Assembly: GCA_951804985.1 (NCBI GenBank)
Contig: OX638133.1
Span: 52,314,791-52,378,790 of the forward strand
Length of the DNA stretch: 64,000 nt
Reading direction: 5' to 3'
Source: Dryomyza anilis
Taxonomy: Eukaryota; Arthropoda; Insecta; Diptera; Dryomyzidae
In this document: piece after piece, positions 20,692-31,380 of the stretch
How the letters are laid out: each line of letters opens with the position of its first letter
How positions within the stretch are numbered: position 1 is the first letter of the stretch
The notes under the pieces: model-generated
What the model was told of the DNA's origin: nothing
The model's input: the letters and a program-made list of their open reading frames with translations, nothing else
The model's database searches: none
Translations under genes and position numbers: made by a program

Positions 20692-21125
20692 CCATGGTTG
20701 AAGTATATACAGGTTAGTTCATCTAGACAGATAGTTGGCATACAGAATGTTGAGAATGTCAAGAAAAAAATATTGAAAATAAAACAATTAATTGTCATTT
20801 TAAAATGTATTTCAAGGTTATGTTTTTGCACTTAATTTTCACTATTTTATTAAAATTTCACTGCACAAATTAACTATTTTACATTCTAAATACACGATGG
20901 TCCATTTTGAAGTCCTGGAGATCTTAAAACTGTTTTAAATGTTGTGTTTTCTTGATGTTCAAATTTTAAGTTTTTGTTAATTTTGTGAAATTGTAAACAA
21001 AGCATTGATGTTCTGTTTTAAATTTTTCGTAAACAAATGTTGAAACTTTCAAACAGTTTTTAAAAAAAAAGTAAATGGCGTTTGAATTTTAAAGATGACT
21101 TAACCTGTATATACTTCAACCATGG
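20692..21125. mobile_element. MITE with perfect 25-bp inverted ends
   Basis: The left end starts CCATGGTTGAAGTATATACA followed by GGTTA; the right end is its exact complement, finishing in TATATACTTCAACCATGG. The interior (about 380 bp) is AT-rich and non-coding. The target-site duplication cannot be separated from the CATG within the palindromic tips, so the superfamily is unknown. Confidence 0.8.
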
Positions 21126-21649
21126 TCGAGCCTGTTACAAAAGTTAGTATTTAGGTAGATCAGTTGGATTATATGCCGTTTTATTCCAAACGATATCGAA
21201 ACAATATCGTATCGAACGAATATTATCATCGTTTTTCAATATCTTCTACGCTTCGAGAACGATGCGTTCTCGAAAGAAATGGCTCTGTCATTAACTATAT
21301 CGTTATTGTAAGAATTCTCGATAGCAAAACGAATTCCCCAAATATAATCTAGAACTTTTTAACTCCATATGTCTCCTGCGACCCCTTTGAAATTATAAAA
21401 TAGATATCATTTGATTACACTGTTCTACAAATTCAGCGTTGTTGGATTCCACTGAAATGAAACTTTTTGTAACATTATGGTACCTTCTATTGGTACAATT
21501 TATCGCACGATGCTGCAGATTCAATCTTTATCACAAAATAAATAATAATTGGCAGAAAAATCATTGTCCAGAAATTAGTTTTTGCAAAAAAAAAACAGTG
21601 TGTCCATACTGGAATTTTTTACAATGCTCTACTTTTTTCTTTAAATATA

Positions 21650-22440
21650 GTTTCAAAGTTTTTTTTTGTCAAATTAAAAAAAAAATTGTTTTAAACTTTA
21701 TCTAACTGAAATATTTTCTGAATATTTTTTAAAGTTTGTTTATGAAATATTTGAACACGCAGAGATATACAATTTCAAAATTTAGTGGGGCTTGTGATGT
21801 GGGGCTTAAAATTGTTAGTGGGGCTTAAAATTGTAACTAAATAATACGCAACTGAGGCACACAGTCGTTCTTACTCGGCTCTTACTCCTCGGCTAGTGGG
21901 AGGGGTTTTTTGCAACCTATCATCTGATACATCAATTTAACTACAGAGAAAATAATTTTAATTTGCATTGGGATAAATGTTATACCTATTGAATATAAGA
22001 AAATAAAAATAGTAGAAAAGGGAGATGAGAAAAGAATGAGAAAAAACACATAATAAGCTATCAGTTATAAGAAGTTTCGGCTGAGCAATTGACTCGGCAG
22101 GCTTATAATAATAATAATATTTTGACCCTACAGTCCTATAAAAACATAGGCTGAGCTCTCTCACCATTTTGAGCTGTACTACATACCCGCCTTTAACGAA
22201 TGCTTCTGAGCGACTGAAATGAAATTTTTGAAAATTTGACATAATATAATAAAAATGAAATTGGGAAATATATACTGCCTATTTGGTATCGAAATATTTT
22301 TCGGGACATATTATTGCATTTAGCATTAAGTTTAAATTGAGAAATAAAATTCATATTTTTCCGTTTAAAATTGAGAAATTTCATTTCATCGTAATTTTTT
22401 AATTTGAAATTCAAAAAATTCAGAATCGGAACCGTTACCA
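21650..22440. repeat. Dispersed AT-rich repeat, copy 2 (related to 2030-2560)
   Basis: It shares with copy 1 the block around ATTTTTTAAAGTTTGTTTAT and the block TTTAACGAATGCTTCTGAG with following AAATTGAGAAA words. A SINE fragment occupies the middle at 22100-22185. Confidence 0.55.
22100..22185 (-). mobile_element. SINE 3' fragment (tRNA-derived family)
   Basis: The TAATAATAATAATATTTTG tail, a CTACAGTCCT box and GAGCTCTCTCACCATTTTGAGC match the minus-strand 3' half of the SINE at 27974-28280. The tRNA-like head is absent. Confidence 0.7.
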
Positions 22441-22844
22441 CAAAGGGTTTTTGTGACTGAATTCATTGTGATTAATTATACTCTCAACACTATTTTTATG
22501 TCAAACAAATTTCGTAGTGGCATATTCTGAGTACGCAGTAAGAATCAGTAGACCAGAAATGAGAGGTTTCGTTGTGAGAGTAATGCTTACGAATTTTTTC
22601 CCTTTGTCCCTTTGGAATATTGCAGTTTGTATAATATCAAATACTTTTAAATTAATTTTGATTTTACGACAACGTCAATTTCATTAATTCATGTAAAAAT
22701 ATTCAGTTGTTTCGGCGATATCAAAATAAGGGTTGTACTTTTGTTACTTATTAGTGTCCTTACTATTTTAGATACCTTTACATTGCTTCATATTGATAAA
22801 TTTAAAATTTTATTTAATAAAATCATTTAAAAATCTAATTTGAA

Positions 22845-22915
22845 TATCCCTTGGCGACCCCCTGAAAATAGAATCGCAAGGGGTTCGCGATCCATCGGTT
22901 GGGAACCAGTTATCT
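22845..22915. mobile_element. Possible hAT (Charlie-like) terminal fragment
   Basis: On the minus strand the text reads ACTGGTTCCCAACCGATGGA then TCGCGAACCCCTTGCGAT. The series GGTTCCCAACC, then a TCGCGA-type word, then ACCCC is typical of hAT/Charlie-type ends (CAGTGGTTCTCAACC...). A weak partner, CCTGCGACCCCTTTGAAATT, lies at 21376-21395. Boundaries are not defined. Confidence 0.35.
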
Positions 22916-22931
22916 AGAAGTTTTAGCTAGT

Positions 22932-23345
22932 TTTTATCCTACTTTTTTTGTAGACATTTTGGATAATTTTGATGCACACTTTTATGTATTTAATGAGAAA
23001 TATGTTACTAAAGAAACATATGTGTCATGAAAAGACGGCAACAGTGTTCACGGAAATAGGTGGCAACACTTTCCAAAAATGTCCAATTCTATGTCAAAAT
23101 TATTCGTTAAGTATTTTTTATGTATTGGTGTGCTCTCGATTTTATCCTACTTTTTTTTGTAGACATTTTGGATTGATGCACACTTTTATGTTTTAAATGT
23201 GAAAAATGTTACTAAAGAAACATATGTGTCATGAAATGACGGCAACAATGTACACGGAAAAAGGTGGCAACACTTGTCAAAAATGTCCAATTCTATGACA
23301 AAATTATTCGTTAAGTATTTTTTAATTATTGGTGTGCTGGCGATT
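22932..23345 (+). repeat. Tandem duplication, period about 208 bp
   Basis: Unit 1 (22932-23139) and unit 2 (23140-23345) both contain TTTATCCTACTTTTTT, TGTAGACATTTTGGAT, GATGCACACTTTTATGT, AAGAAACATATGTGTCATGA, and end in TCAAAATTATTCGTTAAGTA or its near-match followed by TTGGTGTGCT. The second unit continues into the membrane-anchor frame. Confidence 0.85.
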
Positions 23346-23541
23346 GTGGTGGGCTTTGTTATTTCCGTGCGAGCCGTCAACCAACAGACACCAAGTAAGT
23401 TCTTGTTAATTTAATTTAATATTAACTTTAATGTATTTAGAAAATAAATTGTTCATATTTCTTTTCGCTGATAAGTATGTCTTTTTATTGATCGCTGGTG
23501 GGCACGGAATGAGAAACGACTACAACTTTATTTTTTGGTGA
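23295..23541 (+). CDS. Duplicated small membrane-anchor frame with possible intron, copy 1
   Basis: Exon a (23295-23394) starts ATG and encodes MTKLFVKYFLIIGVLAIVVG with continuing FVISVRAVNQQTP, a short basic N-terminus and one hydrophobic segment like a signal anchor. AA|GTAAGT follows, a strong donor, and TTTAG at 23436-23440 is a possible acceptor. After joining, the second part reads LFIFLFADKYVFLLIAGGHG, then stops at 23539-23541. The intron would be only 46 bp, short even for flies. A related copy is at 38780-39046 and a truncated one starts at 23091. I do not recognise the protein. It could be a captured gene fragment or an unrecognised transposon module. Confidence 0.4.
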
Positions 23542-23734
23542 CAAATTTTTTTTTTTGGAGCAGAAGAAATTGCGACGCCATCTTAAACGAGACAGCCTTT
23601 TGCGCAACTTTATTTTTTGATTGTGAGAACTTTATATAACTTACTTTTTGGTACGAAAACTTTATTTTTTTGTTGTACCAAATTTCTGCATTTCGAGGCG
23701 AAGATATTGCGATGCCATATTGTACGAGGCAGCC
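23542..23734. repeat. Short imperfect duplication ahead of the minisatellite
   Basis: The text GAAATTGCGACGCCATCTTA (about 23568) recurs as GATATTGCGATGCCATATTG (about 23702), each followed by an ACGAG(A/G)CAGCC word and then TTTT. This gives a two-unit repeat of about 134 bp. No gene is supported. Confidence 0.55.
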
Positions 23735-24355
23735 ATTTTCGAAAATATTTGCGGAGATTGTCCGCAGCCATTGCCACACATATTCCTGGAGATCGTCCGC
23801 ATTATTGGCGGAGATTGTCCCGCAGCCAACGTGTGCATATCCGCTGAAATCTTCCGAATAATTAGCGGAGATTGTCCCGCAGCCAACGTGTCGCACGTTC
23901 GCGGAAACTGTCGTACATTTGCGGAGATTGTCCGCTGCCACGTTCGCACATTCCCGGATATTGACCGCAGCCAGTGTGCAGCCACATTCGCGGAGATTGC
24001 CCCGCAAGAACCGTATCGTACATTCGCGATTGCCCGCATTAATGGTGGAGATTGTCCCGCAACCAACGTGTAGTATATTCGCCGAGATCGTCCGCATTAT
24101 TATCGGAGATTTCCCCGTAGTCTACGTGTCGTACCTTCGCGGAGATTGTCCGCAGCCACTGTCGCACATTCGCGGAGATTGACCGCAGCCAACGTGCAGC
24201 CACATTCGCGGAGATTGCCCCACAACAAACGTGTCGTACAATCGCGGAGATTGTCCGCAGCCACTTTCGCACATTTGCGGAGATTGTCGCACATTCGCGG
24301 ATATTGTCCACAGCCACTGTCGCACATTCGCGTATATTGACAGATTGTCGCACAC
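23735..24355. repeat. CpG-rich minisatellite, 33-36 bp units
   Basis: About 16 to 18 imperfect units built on GCGGAGATTGTCCGCAGCC followed by an AACGTGTCGCACATTC-like part. Unit length is mostly 33 or 36 bp, so both strands keep open frames that read as repeats (for example ISANVRH-like on the minus strand); these frames are by-products. The block is strikingly richer in CpG than the surrounding AT-rich DNA. A two- to three-unit outlier of the same sequence sits at 31098-31180. Confidence 0.88.
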
Positions 24356-24359
24356 ATTG

Positions 24360-25885
24360 GGGGGGTGGTTGGGTGGTTTACTCGGGGCGGTTGTATCCCT
24401 AGAGTGCGCGTCCCCAGGTCGCGGATAGGGGAAAGCTCGGCAGATATGCAGGGTAGGTGGGAAATAAAATACCACAACCACCGCAGGGTTGTTTCGCAGC
24501 AACGAAACAATAGGAATCACGGTCCCGTGGACCTTTATTGAAACCCAGGAGCGTCTGACTCATAGTGAGCCGTTGCTTGGTCAGTGCCTGTTTTCCATGT
24601 TAGAAACGGGTGTAAGTACTGCTGCTGCACACCGAACAGCTGCAGCATTAAGACTGAACCCAGTATGGTCTTAATTATGCCATACTGGAAGCAACGGAGA
24701 AGGAAAAGGCTGCTTTTGCTGACAACTGCAATATTCTGTCACTTCAGTATGTAAGAGTGAAATCTCACAGAAATGGCTTTCAGGGTAACGCTGCAATCGC
24801 CCCCGTCCTGTTAAAACCCTGGCCGGACTCTATAAACGATGAACATACGTCGTCATTAAATTTGCAGCGTAAGTTCAGATGTAACATCCCTGACTATCGC
24901 GGACCTGGCTCTGAACACAATACCTCATAACGGATTTCGTCAACCCTTGCATGGCATCACTGCTTGCATAGATAACCATGGGATCTAAACGCGATTTCGC
25001 AACGTATAAAGACAACGACTTCGAGTAATATAAAATATGAGCAAATAAAACAATGAGCACAAACAACAATGAACCAAACAAAACAAGAGAGACGGAGGAA
25101 AAGACGGTCACCACCGGTGACGACCGAAAACCCAACATCGACGAACTCGGCGACGCAGGTAGCGGCGAACCACATAAGTGGGTCCACGGTACTGGCACGA
25201 ACGCCACTCAGGGAGATCCAAGGAGGAAACAGGCTACTGGATCAAGTTCTCACCATCCAGCGAGATAACCACAGCACTCACCAGGGGCCAGACCATCCGA
25301 AGATGGACACGATTTTCAGACTGGGTAATAAAATACACCATTTAACCCAGATGGTAGTCGAAAAGCGAAATATTAACCAGCCAATGAGTGATATTCTCTA
25401 TTCTATACAGGCGCTACATAAACGTCTACTAGAATAGAAACCAGATGAAGCACAATGAGGTTGGAAATGGTAGACCATCCGAGCTACGAAGATATCACCA
25501 GTCGCGAAACGTGATTGTAGCACTGAGAAAAATGCTAAGAGATCAAGAGGTGGGCCAGATGAGAACTTCCTCTCTGCTTCCTGGTCCGAAACAGCCAAAA
25601 ACTGCACAAAGGAGAGTGCTTGTTGAAGAAGTCTGACGGAAGTTTCAAACCGCATGCAGAGGTCAAATTCAGCAAAGATGGCAAGCGAAAATCACAAACG
25701 ACTACTAGCATGGAGTACTGATGAAAGCTCATACGCAGAGGTACTAAAGATGGTCAAACGTGAACCCCAACTGCAGGAAATAGGACAATCAGTAAATCAG
25801 AACTCTCCAGCGAAATTCCAGGCGGTAGTTGAACAGGCACTCGGAACAAGGCCGTTATCAGTTCAAATCTTTGGTCTGATAACAT
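24360..25885 (+). mobile_element. R1-like LINE, 5' part with ORF1 remnant
   Basis: 24360-25050 looks like a non-coding leader. From 25069 a frame rich in Thr, Arg and Gln (25069-25437) passes into a second frame with SYAEVLKMVKREPQLQEIGQ at about 25730-25790. The AEVLKMVK-x-PQLQEIG pattern is the conserved block before the zinc knuckles in ORF1 of R1/LOA-type LINEs. Zinc knuckles are missing. Sequence typical of the same kind of LINE, its endonuclease, resumes at 30473, so the Jockey-like LINE appears to be inserted into or beside this element. Confidence 0.65.
25069..25437 (+). pseudogene. LINE ORF1 N-terminal fragment
   Basis: This is a 122-residue frame with basic, Thr-rich N-terminus and a predicted helical C-terminal half (IFRLGNKIHHLTQMVVEKRN, then MSDILYSIQALHKRLLE). 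A coiled-coil-like region of this kind occurs in ORF1 proteins of R1-type LINEs. It is cut by a stop, and the continuing ORF1 text is in other frames to 25880. Confidence 0.5.
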
Positions 25886-25889
25886 TCTT

Positions 25890-26497
25890 GTTTCCGAGTT
25901 CAAAACCAAATGGCTAAACAAGAGCTTTTTATATGCTGAATTATTCGATAATACATTTAATGTTTTTAGAAAAAGATAGATGTGATATCGAAAAATCACA
26001 AGTTGGTGGTGGTGTATTAATTGCAATAAGGAACAATTTAATGTGTTCCTTACTAGAAATTCCAATTGCTTCTTCATTACAGTTTATTTGTGTAAAGATT
26101 GTACTACACAATTCTTGTGTATATGTCAAACGCTTATATTCCCCCGAAAAGTAGCGTAGAAGTCTATGACACCTTCTTTAAGTCCATAGATTTTGTATTA
26201 GAAATACTTGATAGTTCTTATGACATTATACTTTTATGTAATGTCAATATACCATTTTTCAAATGGAATAACTCTGACGACGACACCTATTTTTGTGCGT
26301 CTAACTCTAAAACCCGACAAGAACAGATTTTTGTTGACACTGTGTCGTCTGACTTACAACAAGTAAGTTGTATTACTAATTGCCTAGAACGACAACTTGA
26401 CTTAGTAACTACAGATAGTAACAATATTGTTGTTACAAATTCGACGAATGTTCTAATGGACGTTGACGCATATCATCCGCCTCTAACAATATTTTAA
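25890..26497 (+). pseudogene. Endonuclease domain of Jockey-like LINE
   Basis: Visible blocks in order are KSQVGGGVLIAIRNNL (the GGGVLIA motif), FICVKIVLHNSCVYV, YIPPKSSVEVYDTFFKSIDF, and DIILLCNVNIPFFKWN where the normal GDFN is replaced by CNVN, then QLDLVTTDSNNIVV. These are the conserved strands of an AP-type endonuclease. The damaged GDFN box and frame changes around 26150 argue that it is dead. Confidence 0.75.
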
Positions 26498-27087
26498 CAA
26501 TCTGATAGAGCGAATATCATAGAGCAGACATGGCCTATGAATTTAATTTAAAAAAGCCAACTTTTTATCATTGAATGTATTGTTATCTGCGAAAATAGAT
26601 TTAATAACAGACTATATTGATGATAATGAACCTGATGTTGCTATAAACCTTTTCTACCATGAATTCTTTTCCTGTATAGCACTATATCTACCATATAGCC
26701 TTAAGTTTACAATGATCTCATCGTTTCCCTGGTACACTAAGGATTTGAAAATGCTACGTAACTCTAGGAATAGAGCATAGAATTGATATTTCAGCAGTCA
26801 AGACCCAAGTAATCTAGAAACATACAACAAATTGTTTCTGAAAGTCCAATCTAGGTCTCAAATTCTTTATTTTGAGTATAAAATGAAGATACATAATTTT
26901 ATCGGATCCAAAGAAGTTCTGGGGATTCATCAATACTTAAAAAAAAAGCGATAGTTTTCCAGCTTTTTTTTTAAATAATGATGGATTTACTAGCGACCCT
27001 AATGTCATATGTGGCCTCTTTGGAAGCCTGTTCAAACAATCATTCTCTAATTATTCTTTTATAACCGATGTTAATTATTTTAATTAC

Positions 27088-27430
27088 ATGTTTTCTGCTC
27101 TTAAAACTTCATTAGTCTTTTTGTCAATTTCTTTGGACCAGATTTTGCAATATATTTTTGCTATTGAAGATGATTTCAGATGTGGACCAGATGATATCCC
27201 GACAACGGTTATAAAAAAATGTGGTACTTCGTTATGTAAACCACTTTGTTCTTTATTTAATAATTCAATCAATGAAAGTAATTTCTCATTATTTTGGAAA
27301 AGCCCAAATTTTTAAAAAGGGCTGTAAAAATTATTTACATAACTATAGACCAATCGCTAAACTTTCATCAATACTGAAACTGTTTGAACGTATTATGTAT
27401 CATCAAGTTAAAATTCACTGTGACATATAA
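27088..27430 (+). pseudogene. RT N-terminal part of Jockey-like LINE
   Basis: It contains CGPDDIPTTVIKKCGTSLCK, PLCSLFNNSINES and, after a one-frame change near 27290, NYRPIAKLSSILKLFERIMY. GPD(D/G)IP and NYRPI are the classical RT entry motifs of Jockey-type LINEs. The hAT insertion follows 17 bp after the stop. Confidence 0.75.
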
Positions 27431-27446
27431 TCGACAGTCTCTAATC

Positions 27447-29437
27447 CAGGCATGTCAAACACGCGGCCCGCCAACATTTCACTGCGGCCCGCGAAGACTT
27501 TTTAAATAATATAAAAAAATATATTTTTAAGAATTGAAAAATGTTAAAAATATTTTATTTTCAGGCGTTAAAATGATATTAAATTACATTACTAATCTTG
27601 GTTAAAAACTTATTAATTTATTAAAAAATTTCAATATTTTTGTATTTTCAAAATTTTAATAATAAGAAATTGATGAGTTTTTAATATAGAGTCTTTATTT
27701 ATTTTCCTAATTTTCATTTTAAATATTATAAATGACGTTGCACAAATGGCATAACAATAATGTTTACCTTTTTTCATCATTGTTTTATATTTATAAAATT
27801 TTAAATGTAATGTGAAGTTTTGAATTTCCCTTGTCTATATTTCACCGGCATTTATAAAAAATATATGGTAGCGCATTGTTTTGTACATCTAACACCGAAG
27901 AGAAAATTATATTATTGCTTTTGGTTCGACTATTAAAAATAAAAGGAGAGAAAAATAATTAAAACTTAAAAATAGCCGCGGTAGCTCAGTGGTTAGTGCG
28001 TTGGACTGCGAGTCGAAAGGTCCCAGGTTCAAGCCTGGACTGGGGCTAACAACATCTTTTCATAGAAACATTTTTCTATACCGCGCTACCTCTCGTCAGT
28101 AAATGGCAAACCTACGAGAGTAAAAACCATATGAAAAGCTCTCACCCGCCGTTCGGATTCGGCAATAAACTGTAGGTCCCACCAATTTGAGTACAAATAT
28201 AACACGCACAGCTCAAAATGGTGAGAGAGCTCGGCCGAAGTTCTGTACAGGACTGTAGTGCCAAACTATTATATTATATTAAAATCTTAAAAACTGGACA
28301 GTATCGGAATCAGCTCCAGTATCAAATAAGTGCGCAAATCAGAATAAAACAAGAATTAAAAATTGCAGACAGGAGTCTTGCAGACAAGAGTCTTGCATTG
28401 TACAAATTGGAATTGGATTCATTTAAAATTTTTTTTTAGTAACTAAAACTTTTTGTATTAGAGACATTCCACACCAAATCTACCAGAGTTCAACATTCAC
28501 CCTCTCCAGAGATACAGTGCTCCAAAGTTTCAAAAAAAAAAAATAATCAATAATTACTTTTTGTGGATGTAGAAAAAAAAAACTCTACCATAGAATACTG
28601 CAAACCTCGTGTTAAGGATAGTAAAACAAACTTAGTCATAACTCTAAAATCCGAACATCGAATCAATGGATTGTCCTTGTAATTTAAATAAATTGTGCAT
28701 AAATAGAAGCCTTTTCAACTTTATATATATATATATAAATTATATACCAAATTTTAAAAACAAACGTTTACAATATGTTTAGGTATTATTTGTAACAAAA
28801 ACCTAAAAAATTTGGTAAGAAGTGATTTATGCCTCAAAGTTTTCTCGAACTAACTTGAATTACAAAATCCGGTCTCGTTACTAATTTTTAAAATTTCGTA
28901 ATTTTCGTACAGCAAAATTTTATGTTAGGATATTTTAACATTTTCCACATCGCAATGTTTTTGAAATATATCTCTATATATTTGAACTACTTGATGCAAT
29001 ATTAATCCAGAATCATTTTTATTATCGTTTCGAAAAAATCGGCGAAATGTCGCTTTGAACTATTTTTGCAGTTTTAGTATGATTTGGCCTTTGATATTGG
29101 TACAAAGGCCAAATTTATAATATTGTCTCTAGTGTTAGAAATATACTCCATTGTATATACACCAGACAACATTTTTGGCAGGATCAAAGAAATGCGAAAG
29201 AAATGCGAACATATATTTCAAACAGACAAAAATCGCAAAAAAAAAAAATCGCCTACGGCGCTTTTAACGAGAATCAATAGAAAATTGTTATCATCTTAAC
29301 ATTATATTTTGTTTTACAATAGAAGAACCAAATGTAAAAAATTACTGATATTTTTTTGGATGGGACACAATTTCGGCCCGCCTCCTCTTTTGAGTTGCCA
29401 ATGCGGCCCGTGATGCCAAATGAGTTTGACATGCCTG
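27447..29437. mobile_element. hAT-type DNA element with perfect 8-bp target duplication
   Basis: Ends are CAGGCATGTCAAAC and GTTTGACATGCCTG; inside both ends GCGGCCCG words follow. The flanks are CTCTAATC at 27439-27446 and again at 29438-29445. This is a textbook hAT insertion of 1991 bp. No transposase longer than short scraps is present, so it is non-autonomous. A SINE has inserted at 27974-28280. Confidence 0.93.
27974..28280 (+). mobile_element. tRNA-derived SINE, reference full-length copy
   Basis: The head AGCCGCGGTAGCTCAGTGG contains an A-box (27982-27992) and GGTTCAAGCCT at 28026-28036 is a good B-box; both serve RNA polymerase III. A non-tRNA body follows with CCTACGAGAGTAAAAACC and GCTCAAAATGGTGAGAGAGC, and it ends in a TATTATATTATATT tail. 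Near-perfect target duplications AAAACTTAAAAA (27961-27972) and AAAATCTTAAAAA (28281-28293) flank it. Mobilised by a LINE in trans. Four further copies are in this window. Confidence 0.9.
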
Positions 29438-29445
29438 CTCTAATC

Positions 29446-30110
29446 TATTAGACTTCACTTCGAGGTAGTCATCATGGTCCACTGTTATTTATACTGGCTA
29501 TTAATGATGTGATATACAACTTTAAGTTCTCATATTTATTAAGTTTTGCCGATGACATGAAAATATACAAATCAATAAATGACGATAATGACGTTAATCT
29601 ACTTTAGTCAGATTTAAAATCATTTGAAATGTGGTCTTGTAAGAATAGCTTGATACTTAATCCAGAAAAGTGTCAAGCCATGTCATTTCCTCGCAAAAGA
29701 AATAATCTAGAATACAATTATTTACTAAAAGAGAAAATTGTTATTCTAGTACACGTTGTGAAAGAAATTGGTGTGTTTGTTGATACAAATTTATCGTTTA
29801 ATTTACATATTGAAAAATATATGTAAAAAGTCCTTATCATTACTTGGTTTTATCAAACCATGGGCTAAAGAATTTAATAGTCCCTTAATAACTTTGACTC
29901 TTTATTGTACTCTAGTTCGTTCACAATTGGAATATGCGTGTCAAGTATGGTCTCATTTCTATAAGGTACATAATGACCGAATTGAAAGGATACAGAAAAA
30001 CTTCGTACGTTTCGCTCTCAAGGTTTTAATTGGGTTGATAACGTACATCTTCCTCCATACGAAGATCGCCTGAAACTACTGAATTTAAAGACCTTGAAGA
30101 GCCCAGACAG
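29446..30110 (+). pseudogene. RT palm and thumb of Jockey-like LINE
   Basis: Reading begins in text equivalent to the G-S-x-x-G-P-L-L-F region (FILAINDVIYNFKFSYLLS), then the catalytic FADDMKIYKSI box, NSLILNPEKCQAMSFPRK, and a thumb with TLYCTLVRSQLEYACQVW and RIERIQKNFVRFAL. One stop lies near 29608 and a frameshift near 29825. The YACQVW...RIQ...F pattern marks the Jockey/CR1 group. Confidence 0.8.
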
Positions 30111-30472
30111 ATTGCCGATATAACTTATATACATTAATTAATTACGGGTAGACTGGATTAACCTGAGCTCCTCAACTATCTTTATTATAACTATAATCGT
30201 AGATGTAGCACAAATTGTGATACTCTTTTTTATCTACCTCATTGTACAACTAATTATGTTGCTGCATCACCTTTCAATCGAATGTATAATTTTGTTAATA
30301 TTTGTCCTCAGTATAATATAAATATGTAAAAAAATCAACTCTATGTAGATCAAAACTATAATGTAACATGTGTCGGTTCATGAGCCCAACTAATTTAGTG
30401 GGTAAATATTTTCCAGCATTAATGCTGTGAAAGTGCAAGCTAGCTGTATTAGCTAAAACTCGATTATTATAA

Positions 30473-31097
30473 ATATGTGGAATATACATATATAGCTGCT
30501 ACATACCGCAGAGTATCACCCTATATGAATATACGAGGATAATTGAAAAGCTGATCACGGATGCTAGAGGGAAAATTCCGGTCATAATAGCTGGAGACTT
30601 TAACGCCTGGGCGATAGAGAGGGGGTGTCCAAAAACGACCCCGAAAGGCAAATCTCTGCTAGAGACCATCGCCTCGCTGATGAACTCAGGATCACAGCAC
30701 ATGTTCTCCAGAGGCGGGAACGGCTCAATCACTGACCTAACGTTCGCGAGTAGCGGTATCATATAGCGATCACCAGGCCATAATATGTAAAATAAGAAAA
30801 ACGATTAGAGCTCCTAGAGAAATAGAGAAAGTAAAAAGTGGTTGGAGGACAGGCACTTTCGACAGTGAGGCATTTCTCATCATGCTTGAGAACATTGAGA
30901 TAGAAGGCTACCCAAATGGCAAGTCAGATAAAAAAAGCGATCCGTTAGAGCAAGCGCAAATGCTTCCTGGAACTATGCGACGATGCAGTAATAAACCCGT
31001 AGGGTACGGCGTACAAGATGGTTATGAAGAAGCTGAATGGCTTCGAACGGCCGGCACCCAGATACTGCTAGGCAACACCGTGAAGAAGACCCTATTT
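30473..31097 (+). pseudogene. R1-like LINE endonuclease fragment
   Basis: The frame reads YSCYIPQSITLYEYTRIIEK, then GKIPVIIAGDFNAWAIE with an intact GDFNAW catalytic box, GKSLLETIASLMNSGSQHMF and GNGSITDLTFASSGI. This is typical of R1-clade endonucleases. After a stop near 30766 the linker to RT continues in changing frames, ending with a VMKKLNGF-like stretch and KKTLFPEH at about 31087-31110. It runs directly into two or three minisatellite units at 31098. Confidence 0.75.
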
Positions 31098-31180
31098 CCT
31101 GAACACATCAGGAGATTGCCCCACAGTCTACGTGTCGCGGAGATTGTCCGCGAGTCGCACATTTGCGAAGATTGCCACGC
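31098..31180. repeat. Outlying copy of the CpG-rich minisatellite
   Basis: GGAGATTGCCCCACAGTCTA and GCGGAGATTGTCCGCGAGTC then ACATTTGCGAAGATTGCCAC are two to three units of the 23735-24355 repeat. Its position at the broken end of the R1-like LINE suggests a shared rearrangement. Confidence 0.8.
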
Positions 31181-31380
31181 GTTGTTTTTTTTCGAACAAT
31201 CGACGTCGTACAATTAATGTCACTCAACGGAGAAACGACAGATATTAGATCGAGTGAAAGAGTGAACAAGGGAGTGTCGCCCGTTCGATTTGTGATGCAC
31301 AAAGCGTACATGTCAGCAATCAGCCTTCAGCGTCTACAGAGTTACGAACCGCAGCCATTCGATCAGCGTCCTCAGCCGCA

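Larger units (their letters stand above)
25886..30472 (+). mobile_element. Jockey-like LINE, split by a hAT element
   Basis: The left half, 25886-27446, holds endonuclease and the RT start; the right half, 29446 to about 30472, holds the RT palm with FADD and the thumb. The hAT element at 27447-29437 separates them and its CTCTAATC target duplication shows that the halves were once continuous. Many stops and shifts indicate an old, inactive copy. No 3' poly-A tail is evident. Confidence 0.8.

Noticed and set aside
21250..21272. Perfect palindrome TTCGAGAACG/CGTTCTCGAA as a possible heat-shock-type element
   Set aside because: It resembles inverted GAA/TTC units, but there is no adjacent promoter or gene, so no regulatory call is made.
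23528..24520. Overlapping open frames on both strands (up to 189 codons)
   Set aside because: They follow from the minisatellite period being a multiple of three; repeats of the same short peptide without domain or start context.
27974..28045. A genuine tRNA gene
   Set aside because: A- and B-boxes exist, but the tRNA-like part continues into a body repeated elsewhere, has a repeat tail and target duplications; it is a SINE.
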